Below, piece by piece: positions 35,371 through 46,076 of a stretch of DNA of 64,000 bases. The notes beneath the pieces were generated by a model. It was not told where the DNA came from. It saw nothing but the letters and a program-made list of their open reading frames with translations, and made no database searches. The stretch comes from Streptomyces sp. R44 (GTDB taxonomy: Bacteria; Actinomycetota; Actinomycetes; Streptomycetales; Streptomycetaceae), in contig NZ_CP163444.1 of the NCBI RefSeq assembly GCF_041053105.1, positions 2,356,001 to 2,420,000 of the forward strand, written 5' to 3'. Position 1 is the stretch's first letter; every line of letters begins with the position of its first letter. Both the position numbers and the translations under genes were made by a program.

Positions 35371-36711
35371 TCACCGCTCTCCGGACGGGCGCTTCTTGAC
35401 GCGCCGTCGCATCGACTTCCATCTCTTCCCGGCCCGCTTGCCCCAGCCGGGGCGACGCATGGCCAGGGCCGCTTTCGCGGCGGGTTCCTGTCGCGCGAAG
35501 GCGATGAGGAGCCCGACGGCGAACATGGTCGGCAGCAGGGCCGACCCTCCGTAGGAGAACAGCGGGAGCGGGACACCGGCGATCGGCAGCAGGCCGAGCA
35601 CCGCACCGATGTTGATCACGGCCTGAGCCGTGATCCAGGTGGTCACACCTCCCGCGGCGAACCTCACGAAGGGGTCCTCCGTGCCTCCGGCCACGCGGAT
35701 ACCCGCATAGCCTAGAGCCGCGAACAGGGCGAGTACCGACAGCGTCCCCGCGAGACCCAGTTCCTCACCGGTGACCGCGAAGATGAAGTCGGTGTGTGCT
35801 TCAGGGAGTTGGCCCCATTTCTCGACGCTCGCGCCGAGTCCGGAACCGAACCATCCGCCCGAGGCCAGAGCATAGATTCCGTGCGCGGCCTGCAGGCAGG
35901 GGGCTCCCTCGCCGCCGGGGTCGGTCGCTCCGATGCAGTCGAAGCGCTTCATCCGGTTGTCGCTCGTCTTGATCAGCAGGAAGCCGATCGCGCCGGCGAC
36001 CGTGAGGACGCCGACGAAGAGCCGGGTGGGCGCCCCGGCCGTCCACAGCAGGCCGAAGAGGATGGCCGCGAGGATGATCGAGGTGCCCATGTCGCCGCCG
36101 AGCATGATCAGCCCGAGCAGCATGAAGGCGCCCGGCACCAGCGGCACCAGCATGTGCTTCCACTGGGTCAGCAGCCGCATGTCCTGCTTGCGGGCGAGCA
36201 GGTCGGCCCCCCACAGGATCAGCGCCAGCTTGCCGAACTCGCTGGGCTGGAGCTGGAAGGGGCCGCCGAGGGAGATCCAGTTCTGGTTGCCGTTGACCGC
36301 GTGCCCTATCCCGGGGATCTGCACGAGGACCATCAGGAACACCGCGCCGACCAGGATCGGGTAGGCGAGCGCCCGGTGCAGCTTGACCGGCATCCGGGAG
36401 GCGATCAGGAGCAGTCCGGTGCCGAGGAGCGCGGCGATGAACTGCTTCCGGAAGAAGTAGGAGGGCACCAGGTCGTAGCGGAGCGCCGTGATCATCGAGG
36501 CGGAGTAGACCATCACCAGGCCGAGCGTGGTGATGAGCAGCCCCGCGCCGATGATCACGTAGTACGCCGTGAGGGGCCGGTCCCAGGCCTTGCGGAGCCG
36601 CTCGTAGAGCCCGCGTGGGCCTCCGCCGCGCGCCCGCCGCGGGGTCGCGGGGGCCCGCCCTCCGCCGCCTGCGGCGGAGGGCCGGCGTGTCCCGGCGATC
36701 TTGCTCGGCAT
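35371..36711 (-). CDS. ftsW: SEDS-family septal peptidoglycan polymerase FtsW
   Basis: A 446-residue SEDS protein with about ten helices after a 45-residue Gly/Arg-rich cytoplasmic lead. Motifs include LGLVMVYSASMITAL, the loop NGNQNWISLGGPFQLQPSEFGK, PEAHTDFIFAVTGEELGLAG and the late PLPLFSYGGSALLPTM. FtsW polymerises glycan strands with the transpeptidase FtsI. The basic C-terminal tail (KRWKSMRRRVKKRPSGER) lies in the cytoplasm. A strong hairpin is present in the coding sequence near the start (36658-36681). The gap to murD is 55 bp. Confidence 0.96.
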   Translation of the reverse strand: MPSKIAGTRRPSAAGGGGRAPATPRRARGGGPRGLYERLRKAWDRPLTAYYVIIGAGLLITTLGLVMVYSASMITALRYDLVPSYFFRKQFIAALLGTGLLLIASRMPVKLHRALAYPILVGAVFLMVLVQIPGIGHAVNGNQNWISLGGPFQLQPSEFGKLALILWGADLLARKQDMRLLTQWKHMLVPLVPGAFMLLGLIMLGGDMGTSIILAAILFGLLWTAGAPTRLFVGVLTVAGAIGFLLIKTSDNRMKRFDCIGATDPGGEGAPCLQAAHGIYALASGGWFGSGLGASVEKWGQLPEAHTDFIFAVTGEELGLAGTLSVLALFAALGYAGIRVAGGTEDPFVRFAAGGVTTWITAQAVINIGAVLGLLPIAGVPLPLFSYGGSALLPTMFAVGLLIAFARQEPAAKAALAMRRPGWGKRAGKRWKSMRRRVKKRPSGER

Positions 36712-36766
36712 GGTCGCTGTCCCCTCCAGTCGTGCCCGGTCCGGCCGGACCCTCCCGCTGGTCGGG

Positions 36767-38218
36767 TCAGGCGTCCCCGGTGGCGGCGAGGGCGCGGACG
36801 GCGTCCGCGAAGGCCTCGCCCCGCTTGTTGTAGTTGGTGAACATGTCCATCGAGGCGCAGGCCGGGGCGAGCAGCACCGTGTCCCCCGGCTGGGCGAGCC
36901 GGGCCGCCTCGCGGACCGCCTCGGACATCGCCCCAGTGTCGGTCCGGTCGAGGTCCACCACCGGGACCTCCGGGGCGTGTCGCGCCAGGGCTTCGCGGAT
37001 CAGGGCGCGGTCGGCGCCGATCAGGACGGCGCCGCGCAAGCGCTTCGCCGACCGCTGGACGAGCTCGTCGAAGGTCGCGCCCTTGGCGAGGCCGCCGGCG
37101 ATCCAGACGATCGGCTCGTAGGCGGCCAACGAGGCTTCCGCGGCGTGGGTGTTGGTGGCCTTGGAGTCGTCGACGTACGTGACTCCCTGGACCTCCTCGA
37201 CCAGTTCGATGCGGTGCGGGTCGGGCCGGAAGGCCTTGAGGCCGTCCCGTACGGCCTTGGCCTCGACGCCGAAGGCGCGCGCGAGGGCGGCGGCGGCGAG
37301 GGCGTTGGCGATGTTGTGCGGGGCCGGGGGCTGGACGTCGGCGACCTCGGCGAGCTCCTGGGCGTTCTTCTGCCGGTTCTCGACGAAGGCCCGGTCGACG
37401 AGGATGCCCTCGACGACGCCGAGCTGGGAGGGGCCGGGGGTGCCGAGGGTGAAGCCGATCGCGCGGCAGCCCTCCTCGACGTCGGCCTCGCGCACCAGGT
37501 CCTCGGTGACCTGGTCGGCGACGTTGTAGACGCAGGCGACCTGGTTGCCCTCGTAGACGCGGCCCTTGTCGGCGGCGTACGCCTCCATGGTGCCGTGCCA
37601 GTCGAGGTGGTCGGGCGCCAGGTTGAGCACGGCGGCCGAGTGGGCGCGGACGGACGGCGCCCAGTGCAGCTGGTAGCTGGAGAGCTCGACGGCGAGCACG
37701 TCGTACTCCTGCTCGCCGAGGACGGCGTCGAGGAGCGAGACGCCGATGTTCCCGACGGCGGCGGTCCGCAGACCGGCCGCCTCCAGGATCGAGGCGAGCA
37801 TCCGCACGGTGGTGGTCTTGCCGTTGGTGCCGGTGACCGCGAGCCACGGGGCCGCAGGTCTTCCCGCAGGGGACTCACGCAGGCGCCAGGCCAGCTCGAC
37901 GTCCCCCCACACCTCCACGCCCGCCTCGGCGGCGGCCGTGAAGAGGGGCTTGTCGGGCCGCCAGCCGGGGGTGGTGACGATCAGCTCGGTGCCGGCCGGC
38001 AGCGTCGCCCCGTCGCCGAGGCGGACGGTGATGCCTTCCGCCTCCAGCTCGGCGGCCTGCGCCCGGGAGCGCTCGTCGTCGCCGTCGTTGACGACGGTCA
38101 CGAGCGCGCCGCGGGCGTGCAGGACGCGGGCGGCCGGGATGCCGGAGATCCCGAGTCCCGCGACGGTGACCTTCTTGCCGTTCCAGTCGAGCTGTTCTGT
38201 CACTTCTCTGCTGCCCAT
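36767..38218 (-). CDS. murD: UDP-N-acetylmuramoyl-L-alanine:D-glutamate ligase MurD
   Basis: A 483-residue Mur ligase that adds D-Glu to UDP-MurNAc-L-Ala. The N-terminal Rossmann part is [21 protein letters not shown]. The ATP site is [18 protein letters not shown], followed by [20 protein letters not shown] and the C-terminal [15 protein letters not shown] and [16 protein letters not shown]. The start is ambiguous. The ATG at 38218 (MGSREVTEQ) overlaps mraY by 19 bp; the GTG at 38203 (VTEQLDW) would give a 4-bp GTGA overlap. Neither has a strong Shine-Dalgarno. Confidence 0.96.
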   Translation of the reverse strand: MGSREVTEQLDWNGKKVTVAGLGISGIPAARVLHARGALVTVVNDGDDERSRAQAAELEAEGITVRLGDGATLPAGTELIVTTPGWRPDKPLFTAAAEAGVEVWGDVELAWRLRESPAGRPAAPWLAVTGTNGKTTTVRMLASILEAAGLRTAAVGNIGVSLLDAVLGEQEYDVLAVELSSYQLHWAPSVRAHSAAVLNLAPDHLDWHGTMEAYAADKGRVYEGNQVACVYNVADQVTEDLVREADVEEGCRAIGFTLGTPGPSQLGVVEGILVDRAFVENRQKNAQELAEVADVQPPAPHNIANALAAAALARAFGVEAKAVRDGLKAFRPDPHRIELVEEVQGVTYVDDSKATNTHAAEASLAAYEPIVWIAGGLAKGATFDELVQRSAKRLRGAVLIGADRALIREALARHAPEVPVVDLDRTDTGAMSEAVREAARLAQPGDTVLLAPACASMDMFTNYNKRGEAFADAVRALAATGDA

Positions 38219-39270
38219 CCCGCGTAGAAGAGGCCCAGGCCCACGATCACGCACATGCCCTGGATGATCCAGAACCGGACGACGACCAGGACCTCGGACC
38301 ACCCCTTGAGTTCGAAGTGGTGCTGGAGGGGCGCCATCCGGAAGACGCGCTTGCCGGTCATCTTGAACGAGCCGACCTGGATGACCACGGACATCGTGAT
38401 CAGCACGAACAGGCCGCCGAGCAGGGCCAGCAGGAGCTCCGTACGGGAGCAGATGGCGAGACCGGCGAGGGCGCCGCCGAGGGCGAGCGAGCCGGTGTCA
38501 CCCATGAAGATCTTGGCGGGCGAGGTGTTCCACCAGAGGAAGCCGAAGCAGGCGCCCATCAGCGCGGAGGCCACGACCGCGAGGTCGAGCGGGTCGCGGA
38601 CCTCGAAGCAGGCGTTGGGGTTGGTCAGCGTGATCGCGTTGGCACAGGACTCCTGGAACTGCCAGAGCCCGATGAAGGTGTACGCGCCGAAGACCATCAC
38701 CGAGGCGCCGGTGGCCAGACCGTCCAGACCGTCCGTCAGGTTCACGCCGTTGGACATGGCCAGGATCATGAAGAGCGCCCAGACCACGAAGAGCACCGGA
38801 CCGATGGCCCAGCCGAAGTCCGTGATGAAGGAGAGCTTCTCGGATGCCGGGGTGTTCCCGCGCGCGTCCGCGAACTGCAGCGCGAGCACGGCGAAGGCGA
38901 TGCCGACGATCAGCTGGCCGGCCATCTTCGCCTTGGCCCGCAGACCGAGCGAACGCTGCTTGACGATCTTGATGTAGTCGTCGAGGAAGCCCACCAGGCC
39001 CATGCCGGCCATGAGGAACAGCACCAGGACGCCCGAGTACGTCGGGTCCTCACCGGTGATGACCTTGGCCAGCGCGTACGCGATGAGCGTGGCCAGGATG
39101 AAGGAGATGCCGCCCATGGTGGGCGTGCCCTTCTTCCCGGCGTGACCGCGCGGGCCGTCGTCACGGATGAACTGCCCGTAGCCCTTGCGGGCAAGGAGCT
39201 TGATCAGCAGCGGCGTGCCGATCAGGGTCAGGAAGAGCCCGATGGCCCCCGCGAAGAGGATCTGCCTCAT
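38200..39270 (-). CDS. mraY: Phospho-MurNAc-pentapeptide transferase MraY
   Basis: A 356-residue polytopic enzyme that transfers phospho-MurNAc-pentapeptide to undecaprenyl phosphate to give lipid I. Hallmarks are [18 protein letters not shown], the aspartates in [17 protein letters not shown] (about residue 99), [15 protein letters not shown] (about 175) and [18 protein letters not shown], with the final [13 protein letters not shown]. About ten helices. Its ATG overlaps the murF stop by 4 bp (ATGA). Confidence 0.97.
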   Translation of the reverse strand: MRQILFAGAIGLFLTLIGTPLLIKLLARKGYGQFIRDDGPRGHAGKKGTPTMGGISFILATLIAYALAKVITGEDPTYSGVLVLFLMAGMGLVGFLDDYIKIVKQRSLGLRAKAKMAGQLIVGIAFAVLALQFADARGNTPASEKLSFITDFGWAIGPVLFVVWALFMILAMSNGVNLTDGLDGLATGASVMVFGAYTFIGLWQFQESCANAITLTNPNACFEVRDPLDLAVVASALMGACFGFLWWNTSPAKIFMGDTGSLALGGALAGLAICSRTELLLALLGGLFVLITMSVVIQVGSFKMTGKRVFRMAPLQHHFELKGWSEVLVVVRFWIIQGMCVIVGLGLFYAGWAAEK

Positions 39271-40691
39271 CGGCCGGTGACCTCGCCCTCGGTGTCGAGG
39301 AGCGCCAGCGCGACCTTTTCGAGACCGACCGACCTGGAAGCCTTCACAAGGACGACATCCCCCGGACGCAGCTCACTGCGCAACAGGTCGACAGCCGCCT
39401 GCGCGTCGGACACGTGCACCGACTCCTCACCCCACGAACCCTCGTTATATGCGCCCAGTTGCAGCCAGGAAGCTTCCCTCTCCCCGACCGCGACGAGCTT
39501 GCTGACGTTGAGCCGGACGGCGAGCCGTCCGACCGCGTCGTGCTCGACGAGCGATGCGTCACCGAGCTCGGCCATCTTGCCGAGCACCGCCCACGTACGA
39601 GCCCCTCGGGCCTGTGCGGCCCTGCCCATGGCCGCGAGCGCGCGCAGGGCGGCTCGCATGGACTCGGGGTTCGCGTTGTAGGCGTCGTTGACGATCGTCA
39701 CGCCGTCCGGACGCTCGGTGACCTCCATGCGCCAGCGCGACAGGGTGCCCGCCTCGGAGAGCGCGGTGGCGATCTCTTCGACGGGCATGCCCAGCTCGTG
39801 CGCGACGGCGGCCGCTGCGAGCGCGTTCGACACGTGGTGCTCACCGTACAGGCGCAAGGTCACGTCACTGCACCCGGTGGGTGTGTGAAGCCTGAAAGAA
39901 GGCTGTCCGTTCTCTGTGAGGCGGACGTTCTCGGCCCGTACGGCCGCTTCGTCCGCTTCGCCGAACAGGGTCACGCGGGCCTTGGTCCGGCTCGCCATCG
40001 CGCGGACGAGCGGGTCGTCGGCGTTGAGGACCGCGACTCCGCCCTCTTCGGCGGACGGCAGGGACTCGACGAGCTCGCCCTTGGCCTGGGCGATCTGCTC
40101 CCGGCCGCCGAACTCGCCGATGTGGGCGGTGCCCACGTTCAGGACGAGGCCGATACGGGGCGGGGTCAGGCCGGTGAGGTAGCGGATGTGGCCGATGCCG
40201 CGGGCGCCCATCTCCAGGACCAGGTGCCGGGTCTCGTCGCTCGCGCGGAGCGCCGTGAGCGGCAGGCCGATCTCGTTGTTGAGCGAGCCGGGCGTCCACA
40301 CGGTGGGCGCGTGCCGGTCGAGGACCTGGGCGATCAGGTCCTTCGTGGAAGTCTTGCCGGCCGAGCCGGTGAGGGCGACGACATCGGTGCCGAGCCGTTC
40401 CACGACCGCGCGGGCGAGGGCCCCGAGCGCGGTCTGGACGTCGTCGACGACGAGGGCGGGGACGCCGACGGGCCGGGTGGCGAGCACCGCCACCGCTCCC
40501 GCCCGGACGGCGCGCTCCGCGTAGTCGTGGCCGTCGACGTGCTCACCGGCGAAGGCCGCGAAGAGGCTGCCGGCCCGCACCTCGCGGGAGTCGATGACGA
40601 CGGGCCCGGTGATCCGGGCGGCCGGATCCGGTATGTCGTGCGCCTGCCCGCCGACGATTTCGGCGATCTCGGCGAGGGAGAGGGCGATCAC
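39267..40691 (-). CDS. murF: UDP-MurNAc-tripeptide:D-Ala-D-Ala ligase MurF
   Basis: A 474-residue Mur ligase that adds D-Ala-D-Ala to complete the pentapeptide. The N-terminal substrate domain has [19 protein letters not shown] and [13 protein letters not shown]. The P-loop is [19 protein letters not shown] (about residue 110), followed by [12 protein letters not shown] and [16 protein letters not shown]. The C-terminal part has [17 protein letters not shown] and [13 protein letters not shown]. It starts 4 bp after the murE stop and overlaps mraY. Confidence 0.97.
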   Translation of the reverse strand: MIALSLAEIAEIVGGQAHDIPDPAARITGPVVIDSREVRAGSLFAAFAGEHVDGHDYAERAVRAGAVAVLATRPVGVPALVVDDVQTALGALARAVVERLGTDVVALTGSAGKTSTKDLIAQVLDRHAPTVWTPGSLNNEIGLPLTALRASDETRHLVLEMGARGIGHIRYLTGLTPPRIGLVLNVGTAHIGEFGGREQIAQAKGELVESLPSAEEGGVAVLNADDPLVRAMASRTKARVTLFGEADEAAVRAENVRLTENGQPSFRLHTPTGCSDVTLRLYGEHHVSNALAAAAVAHELGMPVEEIATALSEAGTLSRWRMEVTERPDGVTIVNDAYNANPESMRAALRALAAMGRAAQARGARTWAVLGKMAELGDASLVEHDAVGRLAVRLNVSKLVAVGEREASWLQLGAYNEGSWGEESVHVSDAQAAVDLLRSELRPGDVVLVKASRSVGLEKVALALLDTEGEVTGR

Positions 40692-40695
40692 TGCT

Positions 40696-42369
40696 TCATC
40701 CCTGACTGTTCTCGTGACGGTGTGCGTCCTGCTGGCTCTGCTGGCGGAGAATCGCCTCGCGCAGGACCTCGCGGTCGTCGAAGGGGCGTACGACCCCGGC
40801 GATCTCCTGGCCCTGCTCGTGGCCCTTGCCGGCGACCAGGACGGTGTCGCCGGGGAGCGCGCGGGCGACGGCGGCCGCGACGGCGGCGGCCCGGTCGGGT
40901 TCGACCAGGACGTTCCCGCGCTCCCCCGCCGGCACCTCGGCGGCGCCGGCGAGCATGGCGGTGAGGATCGCGAGGGGGTCCTCGGAGCGGGGGTTGTCGG
41001 AGGTCAGGACGGCGGTGTCGGCGAGCCGGGCGGCGGCGGCGCCCATCGGGCCGCGCTTGGTGGTGTCCCGGTCGCCTCCGCAGCCGATGACCACGTGCAG
41101 CCGGCCCTCGGTGACCTCGCGCAGGGAGCGCAGGACCGATTCGACGGCGTCCGTCTTGTGCGCGTAGTCGACGACCGCGAGGTAGGGCTGGCCAGCGTCG
41201 ACCCGCTCCAGGCGGCCCGGGACGCCGGGGACGGCGGCGACGCCCTCGGCGGCGGCCTTCGGGTCGAGACCCGCGGCGGCGAGGGTGGCGATCGCGGCGA
41301 GGGTGTTGGCGACGTTGAACGGGCCGGGCAGCGGGGCGGTGGCGGAGATCCGCTCGCCCTCGGGGCCGACGGCGGTGAACGTCGAGTCGTGGGAGCCGAG
41401 GACGAGGTCCTCGGCGCGCCAGTCGGCCTCGGGGCGGCCCTCGGCGGAGAAGGTGACGACCGGGACGGTCGCCTCCCCGGCGAGCCTGCGGCCGTAGGCG
41501 TCGTCGAGGTTGACCACGCCCAGGCGGCTGCGCCGGGGCGTGAAGAGCCCGGCCTTGGCCTGGAAGTAGTCCTCCATGTCGGAGTGGAACTCCATGTGCT
41601 CCGGGCTGAGGTTGTTGAAGACGGCGACGTCGAAGACGCAGCCGTCGACCCGGCCGAGCACCAGGGCGTGGCTGGAGACCTCCATGGCGACGGCCTCGAC
41701 GCCCCGCTCGCGCATGACGGCGAAGAGCGCCTGGAGGTCGGTGGCCTCGGGGGTGGTGCGCTCGGACTTGATGCGTTCGTCGCCGATCCGCATCTCGACG
41801 GTGCCGACGAGGCCGGTCTTCCGCCCGGAGCCGCGCAGGCCGCCCTCCACCAGGTAGGCGGTGGTGGTCTTGCCGGAGGTGCCGGTGATGCCGATCTGGA
41901 GGAGGCCCTCGCCGGGGCGCCCGTAGATCCTGGCGGCGAGTTCGCCCATCCGGCCGCGCGGGTTCTCCACGACGAGGACCGGCAGGCCGGTCGCGGCGGC
42001 GCGCTCGGCGCCCGTCGGGTCGGTGAGGATCGCGGCGGCGCCGAGTCCGGCGGCCTGGGCGACGAAGTCGGCGCCGTGGGTGCGGGCGCCGGGCAGGGCC
42101 GCGTACAGGTCCCCGGGGCGCACGGCTCGCGAGTCGTGCGTGATGCCCGAGATCTCGACGGCCCGGGGGATGTCGGTCCCGAGCTGCGCGGCCAGGTCGC
42201 CCAGGGGTGTCGGGCGGGCCTGCTCCGGCCGGGGTGGGGCGTTTCGGTACTGATCAGCGTGTGGCACGGCGGTGAGCGTACCGGGCGCACCCTGTGCGGG
42301 GCCAAAAGAGCCCGGGGCCTCGCCGGAGTTCGATTTCCGGTTCCCGGAATGAGGGGTGATCGTTGTCAC
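40696..42369 (-). CDS. murE: UDP-MurNAc-dipeptide:diaminopimelate ligase MurE
   Basis: A 557-residue Mur ligase that adds diaminopimelate (LL-form in Streptomyces walls) to UDP-MurNAc-L-Ala-D-Glu. The P-loop is IGITGTSGKTTTAYLVEGGL (about 163). The carbamylated-lysine region is FHSDMEDYFQAKAGLF. The DAP-specifying motif DNPRSEDP is at about residue 456. An N-terminal extension of about 60 residues is Gly/Pro/Ala-rich; an internal GTG at 42267 (VPHADQYRN) could be the real start. It begins 16 bp after the ftsI stop. Confidence 0.96.
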   Translation of the reverse strand: MTTITPHSGNRKSNSGEAPGSFGPAQGAPGTLTAVPHADQYRNAPPRPEQARPTPLGDLAAQLGTDIPRAVEISGITHDSRAVRPGDLYAALPGARTHGADFVAQAAGLGAAAILTDPTGAERAAATGLPVLVVENPRGRMGELAARIYGRPGEGLLQIGITGTSGKTTTAYLVEGGLRGSGRKTGLVGTVEMRIGDERIKSERTTPEATDLQALFAVMRERGVEAVAMEVSSHALVLGRVDGCVFDVAVFNNLSPEHMEFHSDMEDYFQAKAGLFTPRRSRLGVVNLDDAYGRRLAGEATVPVVTFSAEGRPEADWRAEDLVLGSHDSTFTAVGPEGERISATAPLPGPFNVANTLAAIATLAAAGLDPKAAAEGVAAVPGVPGRLERVDAGQPYLAVVDYAHKTDAVESVLRSLREVTEGRLHVVIGCGGDRDTTKRGPMGAAAARLADTAVLTSDNPRSEDPLAILTAMLAGAAEVPAGERGNVLVEPDRAAAVAAAVARALPGDTVLVAGKGHEQGQEIAGVVRPFDDREVLREAILRQQSQQDAHRHENSQG

Positions 42370-42385
42370 TGGTGCTCCCGGAGTG

Positions 42386-44368
42386 TCACGGGGTGGGTTC
42401 GAAGGTGACCGGCAGTCGGGCGGGGTCGCTGCCCGTGGGCGCGACGTGGAGGGTCTTGAGGGCGAACTCCATGACCTTCTTGTAGATGGGTCCGCAGATC
42501 TGGCCGCCGAAGTAGCTGCCCTTGGTGGGGTTCTGGATGGCGCAGTAGACGGTGATCTGCGGGTCGTCCGCGGGGGCGAAGCCGGCGAAGGAGGCGGTGT
42601 AGCCCTTGTAGACGCCGAGCTCGGGGTCGACGCGGTTGGCGGTGCCGGTCTTTCCGGCGACGCGGTAGCCGGGGATGGCGGCCTTGGTGCCGGTGCCCTC
42701 CCGGTCCTTGACGACGGACTCCAGCATCTGCGCGAGGGTCTTCGCCGTCTTCTCGCTGATGACCCTCGACTCCTTGGGCGCGGGGGCCGCCGTGAAGCGC
42801 CCGTCGGGGCCCTTCGTCCCGCGCACGAGGATCGGTTCGATCCGTACGCCGCCGTTGGCGATGGTCGAGTACACGGAGGCGGCCTGCATGGCGCTGACGG
42901 AGAGGCCCTGGCCGAAGGGGATCGTGTACTGCTGGGAGGTGGACCAGTCCTGGGGCTTGGCGAGGATGCCGGGGGTCTCGCCGGGGAAGTTCAGGCCGGT
43001 GGGGCTGCCGATGCCGAACTTGCGCAGGTACGAGTGGAGGACCCGGTTCGCCTCGGGCTGGTCCTTGCCGAGCTGGCCGGTGGCGAGGATGGTGCCGATG
43101 TTGCTGGACTTGGCGAGGACGCCGTTGAGGGTCAGGTACCAGGTGATGTGGTCGATGTCGTCCTTGAAGAGCCGGTCGCCGCGGTGGAGCCGGTTGGGGA
43201 CGGTGACGTGGGTGTCGGGGGCCGCCTTGCCCTCCTCCAGGACGGCGGCCATGGACATGACCTTGCTGGTGGAGCCGGGCTCGTAGGCGTCCTGGAGGGC
43301 GGCGTTGCCCATGGCTGCGGCGTTGGCGGCGGAGAGGTCGTTGGGGTCGAAGCCGGGGGCGTTGGCCATGGCGAGGACCTCGCCGGTCCGGGTGTTCTGC
43401 ACGACGACGTAGCCGCGGTCGGCCTTGGACTTCTTCACCTGCTCGGTGATGGCCTGCTGGGCGGCCCACTGGATGTCCCGGTCGATGGTCAGCTCGATGT
43501 CGGAGCCGGGGACGGCGGGGGTGCCCTGGGAGCCCGCGGTGGGCACCTGGCGGCCGCCGGACTGGGTGAAGCGGATCTTGCCGGCCTGGCCGGAGAGCTC
43601 CGCGTCGAGCATGGACTCCACGCCGCCGGCGCCCTTGCCCTCGGCGTTCACGTAGCCGAGTATCCCGGCGGCGAGCTCGCCGTTCGGGTACACGCGCTTG
43701 GTGCTGGGTTCGCTGAGGATGCCGCCGAGGAGGTTGATCCCGTTGCCGCCGACGGCCTGCGCCTTCTGCCCGTAGACCTTCTTGAGGTCCTTGATCTGGT
43801 TCCAGACCTGCGGGGTCTGCTTGCGGGCGAGCAGGGTGTAGCGGGACTTGGGGGTACGGAGCTTCTTCGCGAGCTCGGCGGGTTGCTTGCCGAGGATCGG
43901 GGCGAGGAGCGCGGCCGCCTGCTCGGGGGCGTCGGCGAGCTTCGACTCCTCGGGGGTGAAGAGCTTGGGGTCGGCGGTGATGTCGTACGCGTCGACGCTG
44001 GAGGCGAGCGCGATGCCGTTGCGGTCGGTGATCTCGCCGCGCTCGGCGGAGAGCGTGTACTCCTGGAAGCGGTACTTGTCGGCCTTGGCCGCGTACGCGG
44101 AGGCGTCCACCGCCTGGACCTGGAGCAGCCGCACCACGAAGACCAGCATGACGAGGGTCAGCCCGAGGGAGATCAGGCGCAGCCGGGGCCGCGGGCTGCC
44201 GAGCCGGATCGTGCGGGGCTGCCGGGCCGGGGGCCGCTTCCCTGCCGGGCGGGGCGCCGGGCGGGACGGACGGGCTCCGGGCGTGCGGGCTCCGGCGGAG
44301 GCGGGCCGGGGGCGCGCGGGCCGGGCGGGACCGGGGACGCGACGGCGCGGGGGCTCCTTGGAGGGCAC
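42386..44368 (-). CDS. ftsI: Septal transpeptidase FtsI (PBP3-type class B PBP)
   Basis: A 660-residue class B penicillin-binding protein that crosslinks septal peptidoglycan with FtsW. The first 60 residues are Arg/Pro-rich and cytoplasmic, then one helix (LRLISLGLTLVMLVFVVRLL). The dimerisation domain begins RFQEYTLSAERGEITDRNG. The transpeptidase motifs are STSK in EPGSTSKVMSMA (about 362), SSN in LAKSSNIGT (about 421) and KTG in VAGKTGTANRV (about 571). The GTG at 44368 lies 7 bp after the ftsL stop. Confidence 0.97.
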   Translation of the reverse strand: MPSKEPPRRRVPGPARPARPRPASAGARTPGARPSRPAPRPAGKRPPARQPRTIRLGSPRPRLRLISLGLTLVMLVFVVRLLQVQAVDASAYAAKADKYRFQEYTLSAERGEITDRNGIALASSVDAYDITADPKLFTPEESKLADAPEQAAALLAPILGKQPAELAKKLRTPKSRYTLLARKQTPQVWNQIKDLKKVYGQKAQAVGGNGINLLGGILSEPSTKRVYPNGELAAGILGYVNAEGKGAGGVESMLDAELSGQAGKIRFTQSGGRQVPTAGSQGTPAVPGSDIELTIDRDIQWAAQQAITEQVKKSKADRGYVVVQNTRTGEVLAMANAPGFDPNDLSAANAAAMGNAALQDAYEPGSTSKVMSMAAVLEEGKAAPDTHVTVPNRLHRGDRLFKDDIDHITWYLTLNGVLAKSSNIGTILATGQLGKDQPEANRVLHSYLRKFGIGSPTGLNFPGETPGILAKPQDWSTSQQYTIPFGQGLSVSAMQAASVYSTIANGGVRIEPILVRGTKGPDGRFTAAPAPKESRVISEKTAKTLAQMLESVVKDREGTGTKAAIPGYRVAGKTGTANRVDPELGVYKGYTASFAGFAPADDPQITVYCAIQNPTKGSYFGGQICGPIYKKVMEFALKTLHVAPTGSDPARLPVTFEPTP

Positions 44369-44375
44369 TGCTCGG

Positions 44376-45002
44376 TCACCTGGTTTCGTAGGGCTCGTGG
44401 GGCTCGGGTACCGGCACTGTCCCTGATCGGCTGATGCCGGAGGAGCCCGAACCGGTGGGCCCCCCGCCGGTGGGAAGGACGCTGGTCGGGCTTGTGTCGG
44501 GGTTCGTCGGTGCCGTTCCGGTGGTCGCCGGGCTGTCGAACGTGCGGGGGCCCGTGGAGGCGCCGGCTCCGGTGGCGGGTGTGCTCCCGGGGGTCGCCGA
44601 CGGCTTCGGCCTGGGCTTCGGGGTCGGCTTCGGGGCCTCCGCCACCGAGGGTTCGCCGAGGACCTTGCCGTCCGGGCCCAGGAAGGCCGGGCTGCCGCCC
44701 GGGACCATGCCGAGCTCGCGGGCGCGCCGCTCCAGGGCGTCGGGGGCCGCGTAGTCGTCGACGTCCCGCTGGAGCGCCTGCTCCTCGTCGGTGAGCTCGG
44801 TGGTCTTGTTCTTGAGCTCGTTCAGCTTGAAGGAGCCCTGGTTGAGGGCCGAGTTCAGCAGGAGCAGGGAGATGAGCCCGCCGCCGAGCAGGACGAAGAC
44901 GAGCAGGACGAAGGGGGTGCGGGCGGCCGAGCTGGGCCCCGACGGCATGAGCCGTCCGAGTCGCGCGGCCCGCCCTTTGAGGGGCCCCTTCGCCGTGCTC
45001 AC
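44376..45002 (-). CDS. ftsL: Cell division protein FtsL (with long C-terminal tail)
   Basis: A 208-residue bitopic protein with an N-terminal basic region ([17 protein letters not shown]), one helix ([19 protein letters not shown]) and a coiled coil ([32 protein letters not shown]), the usual FtsL layout. The last 90 residues are Pro/Thr/Gly-rich ([20 protein letters not shown]) and likely disordered outside the cell; E. coli FtsL lacks this. The GTG overlaps the rsmH stop by 4 bp (GTGA). Confidence 0.9.
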   Translation of the reverse strand: MSTAKGPLKGRAARLGRLMPSGPSSAARTPFVLLVFVLLGGGLISLLLLNSALNQGSFKLNELKNKTTELTDEEQALQRDVDDYAAPDALERRARELGMVPGGSPAFLGPDGKVLGEPSVAEAPKPTPKPRPKPSATPGSTPATGAGASTGPRTFDSPATTGTAPTNPDTSPTSVLPTGGGPTGSGSSGISRSGTVPVPEPHEPYETR

Positions 45003-45955
45003 AGGACGTCTTCCCGGATGCGCTCGACACCCCGGAGCCGGGCGGGGGCGGCGCGCCGGTTCTCGGCGACCTCCTCCTCCGTGGGCAGCTCGGCGCCGCG
45101 CGTGAGCAGCTTCAGCCGGGGCTGGTACTTCTCGGGGACGACGGGCAGCCCGGGCGGGGCGGTGGTCGCCGCGCCGGCCGCGAAGACGCCCTTGACGATC
45201 CGGTCCTCCAGGGACTGGTACGAGAGGACGACGACCCGGCCGCCGACGGCGAGGGCCTTCACGGCCGCCGGGATGGCCTTCTCGACGCTGTCGAGCTCGT
45301 GGTTGACCTCGATGCGCAGGGCCTGGAAGGTGCGCTTGGCCGGGTTGCCGCCGGTGCGCTTGGCGGCCTGGGGCAGGGCGTCGCGGATGAGCTCGACGAG
45401 CCGGGCGCTGTTGGTGAAGGGCTCCTTGTCGCGCTCGCGCACGATCGCGGAGACGATCCGCTTGGCCTGCTTCTCCTCGCCGTACGCGCGGAGCATCCGG
45501 ACCAGCTCGCCCGGCGGGTAGGTGTTGAGGACCTCGGCCGCGCTGATGCCGGACGTCTGGTCCATGCGCATGTCCAGCGGGGCGTCCTGGGCGTAGGCGA
45601 AGCCGCGGTCGGCCTCGTCCAGCTGCATGGAGGAGACGCCCAGGTCGAAGAGGACGCCGTCCACCCGGGGGATGCCGAGCCGGTCGAGGACCTCGGGCAG
45701 CTCGTCGTACACGGCGTGGACGAGGGTGGCCCGGTCCCCGTACGGGGCGAGCCGCTCGCCGGAGAGCCGCAGGGCCTCCTTGTCGCGGTCGAGGGCGACG
45801 AGCCGCGCCTCGGGGAACTGCTGCAGGAGGGCCTCGCTGTGGCCGCCGAGGCCCAGGGTGCAGTCGACGACGACCGCGCCGGGGCGCTGCAGGGCGGGGG
45901 CCAACATGTCCAGGCACCGCTGGAGCATCACCGGGACGTGTCGGTCGTTGCTCAA
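44999..45955 (-). CDS. rsmH: 16S rRNA (cytosine1402-N4)-methyltransferase RsmH
   Basis: A 318-residue RsmH (MraW), which methylates C1402 of 16S rRNA with SAM. Motifs are [14 protein letters not shown], the SAM site [36 protein letters not shown] and [17 protein letters not shown], then [17 protein letters not shown]. The start is a TTG with GAGAGGG about 7 bp upstream. It is the first gene of the dcw cluster; no mraZ precedes it. A candidate promoter and a 32-bp palindrome lie about 120-165 bp upstream. Confidence 0.96.
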   Translation of the reverse strand: MSNDRHVPVMLQRCLDMLAPALQRPGAVVVDCTLGLGGHSEALLQQFPEARLVALDRDKEALRLSGERLAPYGDRATLVHAVYDELPEVLDRLGIPRVDGVLFDLGVSSMQLDEADRGFAYAQDAPLDMRMDQTSGISAAEVLNTYPPGELVRMLRAYGEEKQAKRIVSAIVRERDKEPFTNSARLVELIRDALPQAAKRTGGNPAKRTFQALRIEVNHELDSVEKAIPAAVKALAVGGRVVVLSYQSLEDRIVKGVFAAGAATTAPPGLPVVPEKYQPRLKLLTRGAELPTEEEVAENRRAAPARLRGVERIREDVL

Positions 45956-46076
45956 TGCGCCCTCTCAGATCCGGCGCGGAGGCACGTACCGCGGGAGAGG
46001 CCGAGCCGTAGGTACCGCCGCACACACGGGGGAGAAACCGCGGAAAATCGCTCGTTGTCTCCGTGAACTCCGCGTC

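Noticed and set aside
42356..44434. A 692-codon plus-strand open frame opposite ftsI
   Set aside because: Gly/Val/Leu/Asp-rich shadow of a clear class B PBP gene.
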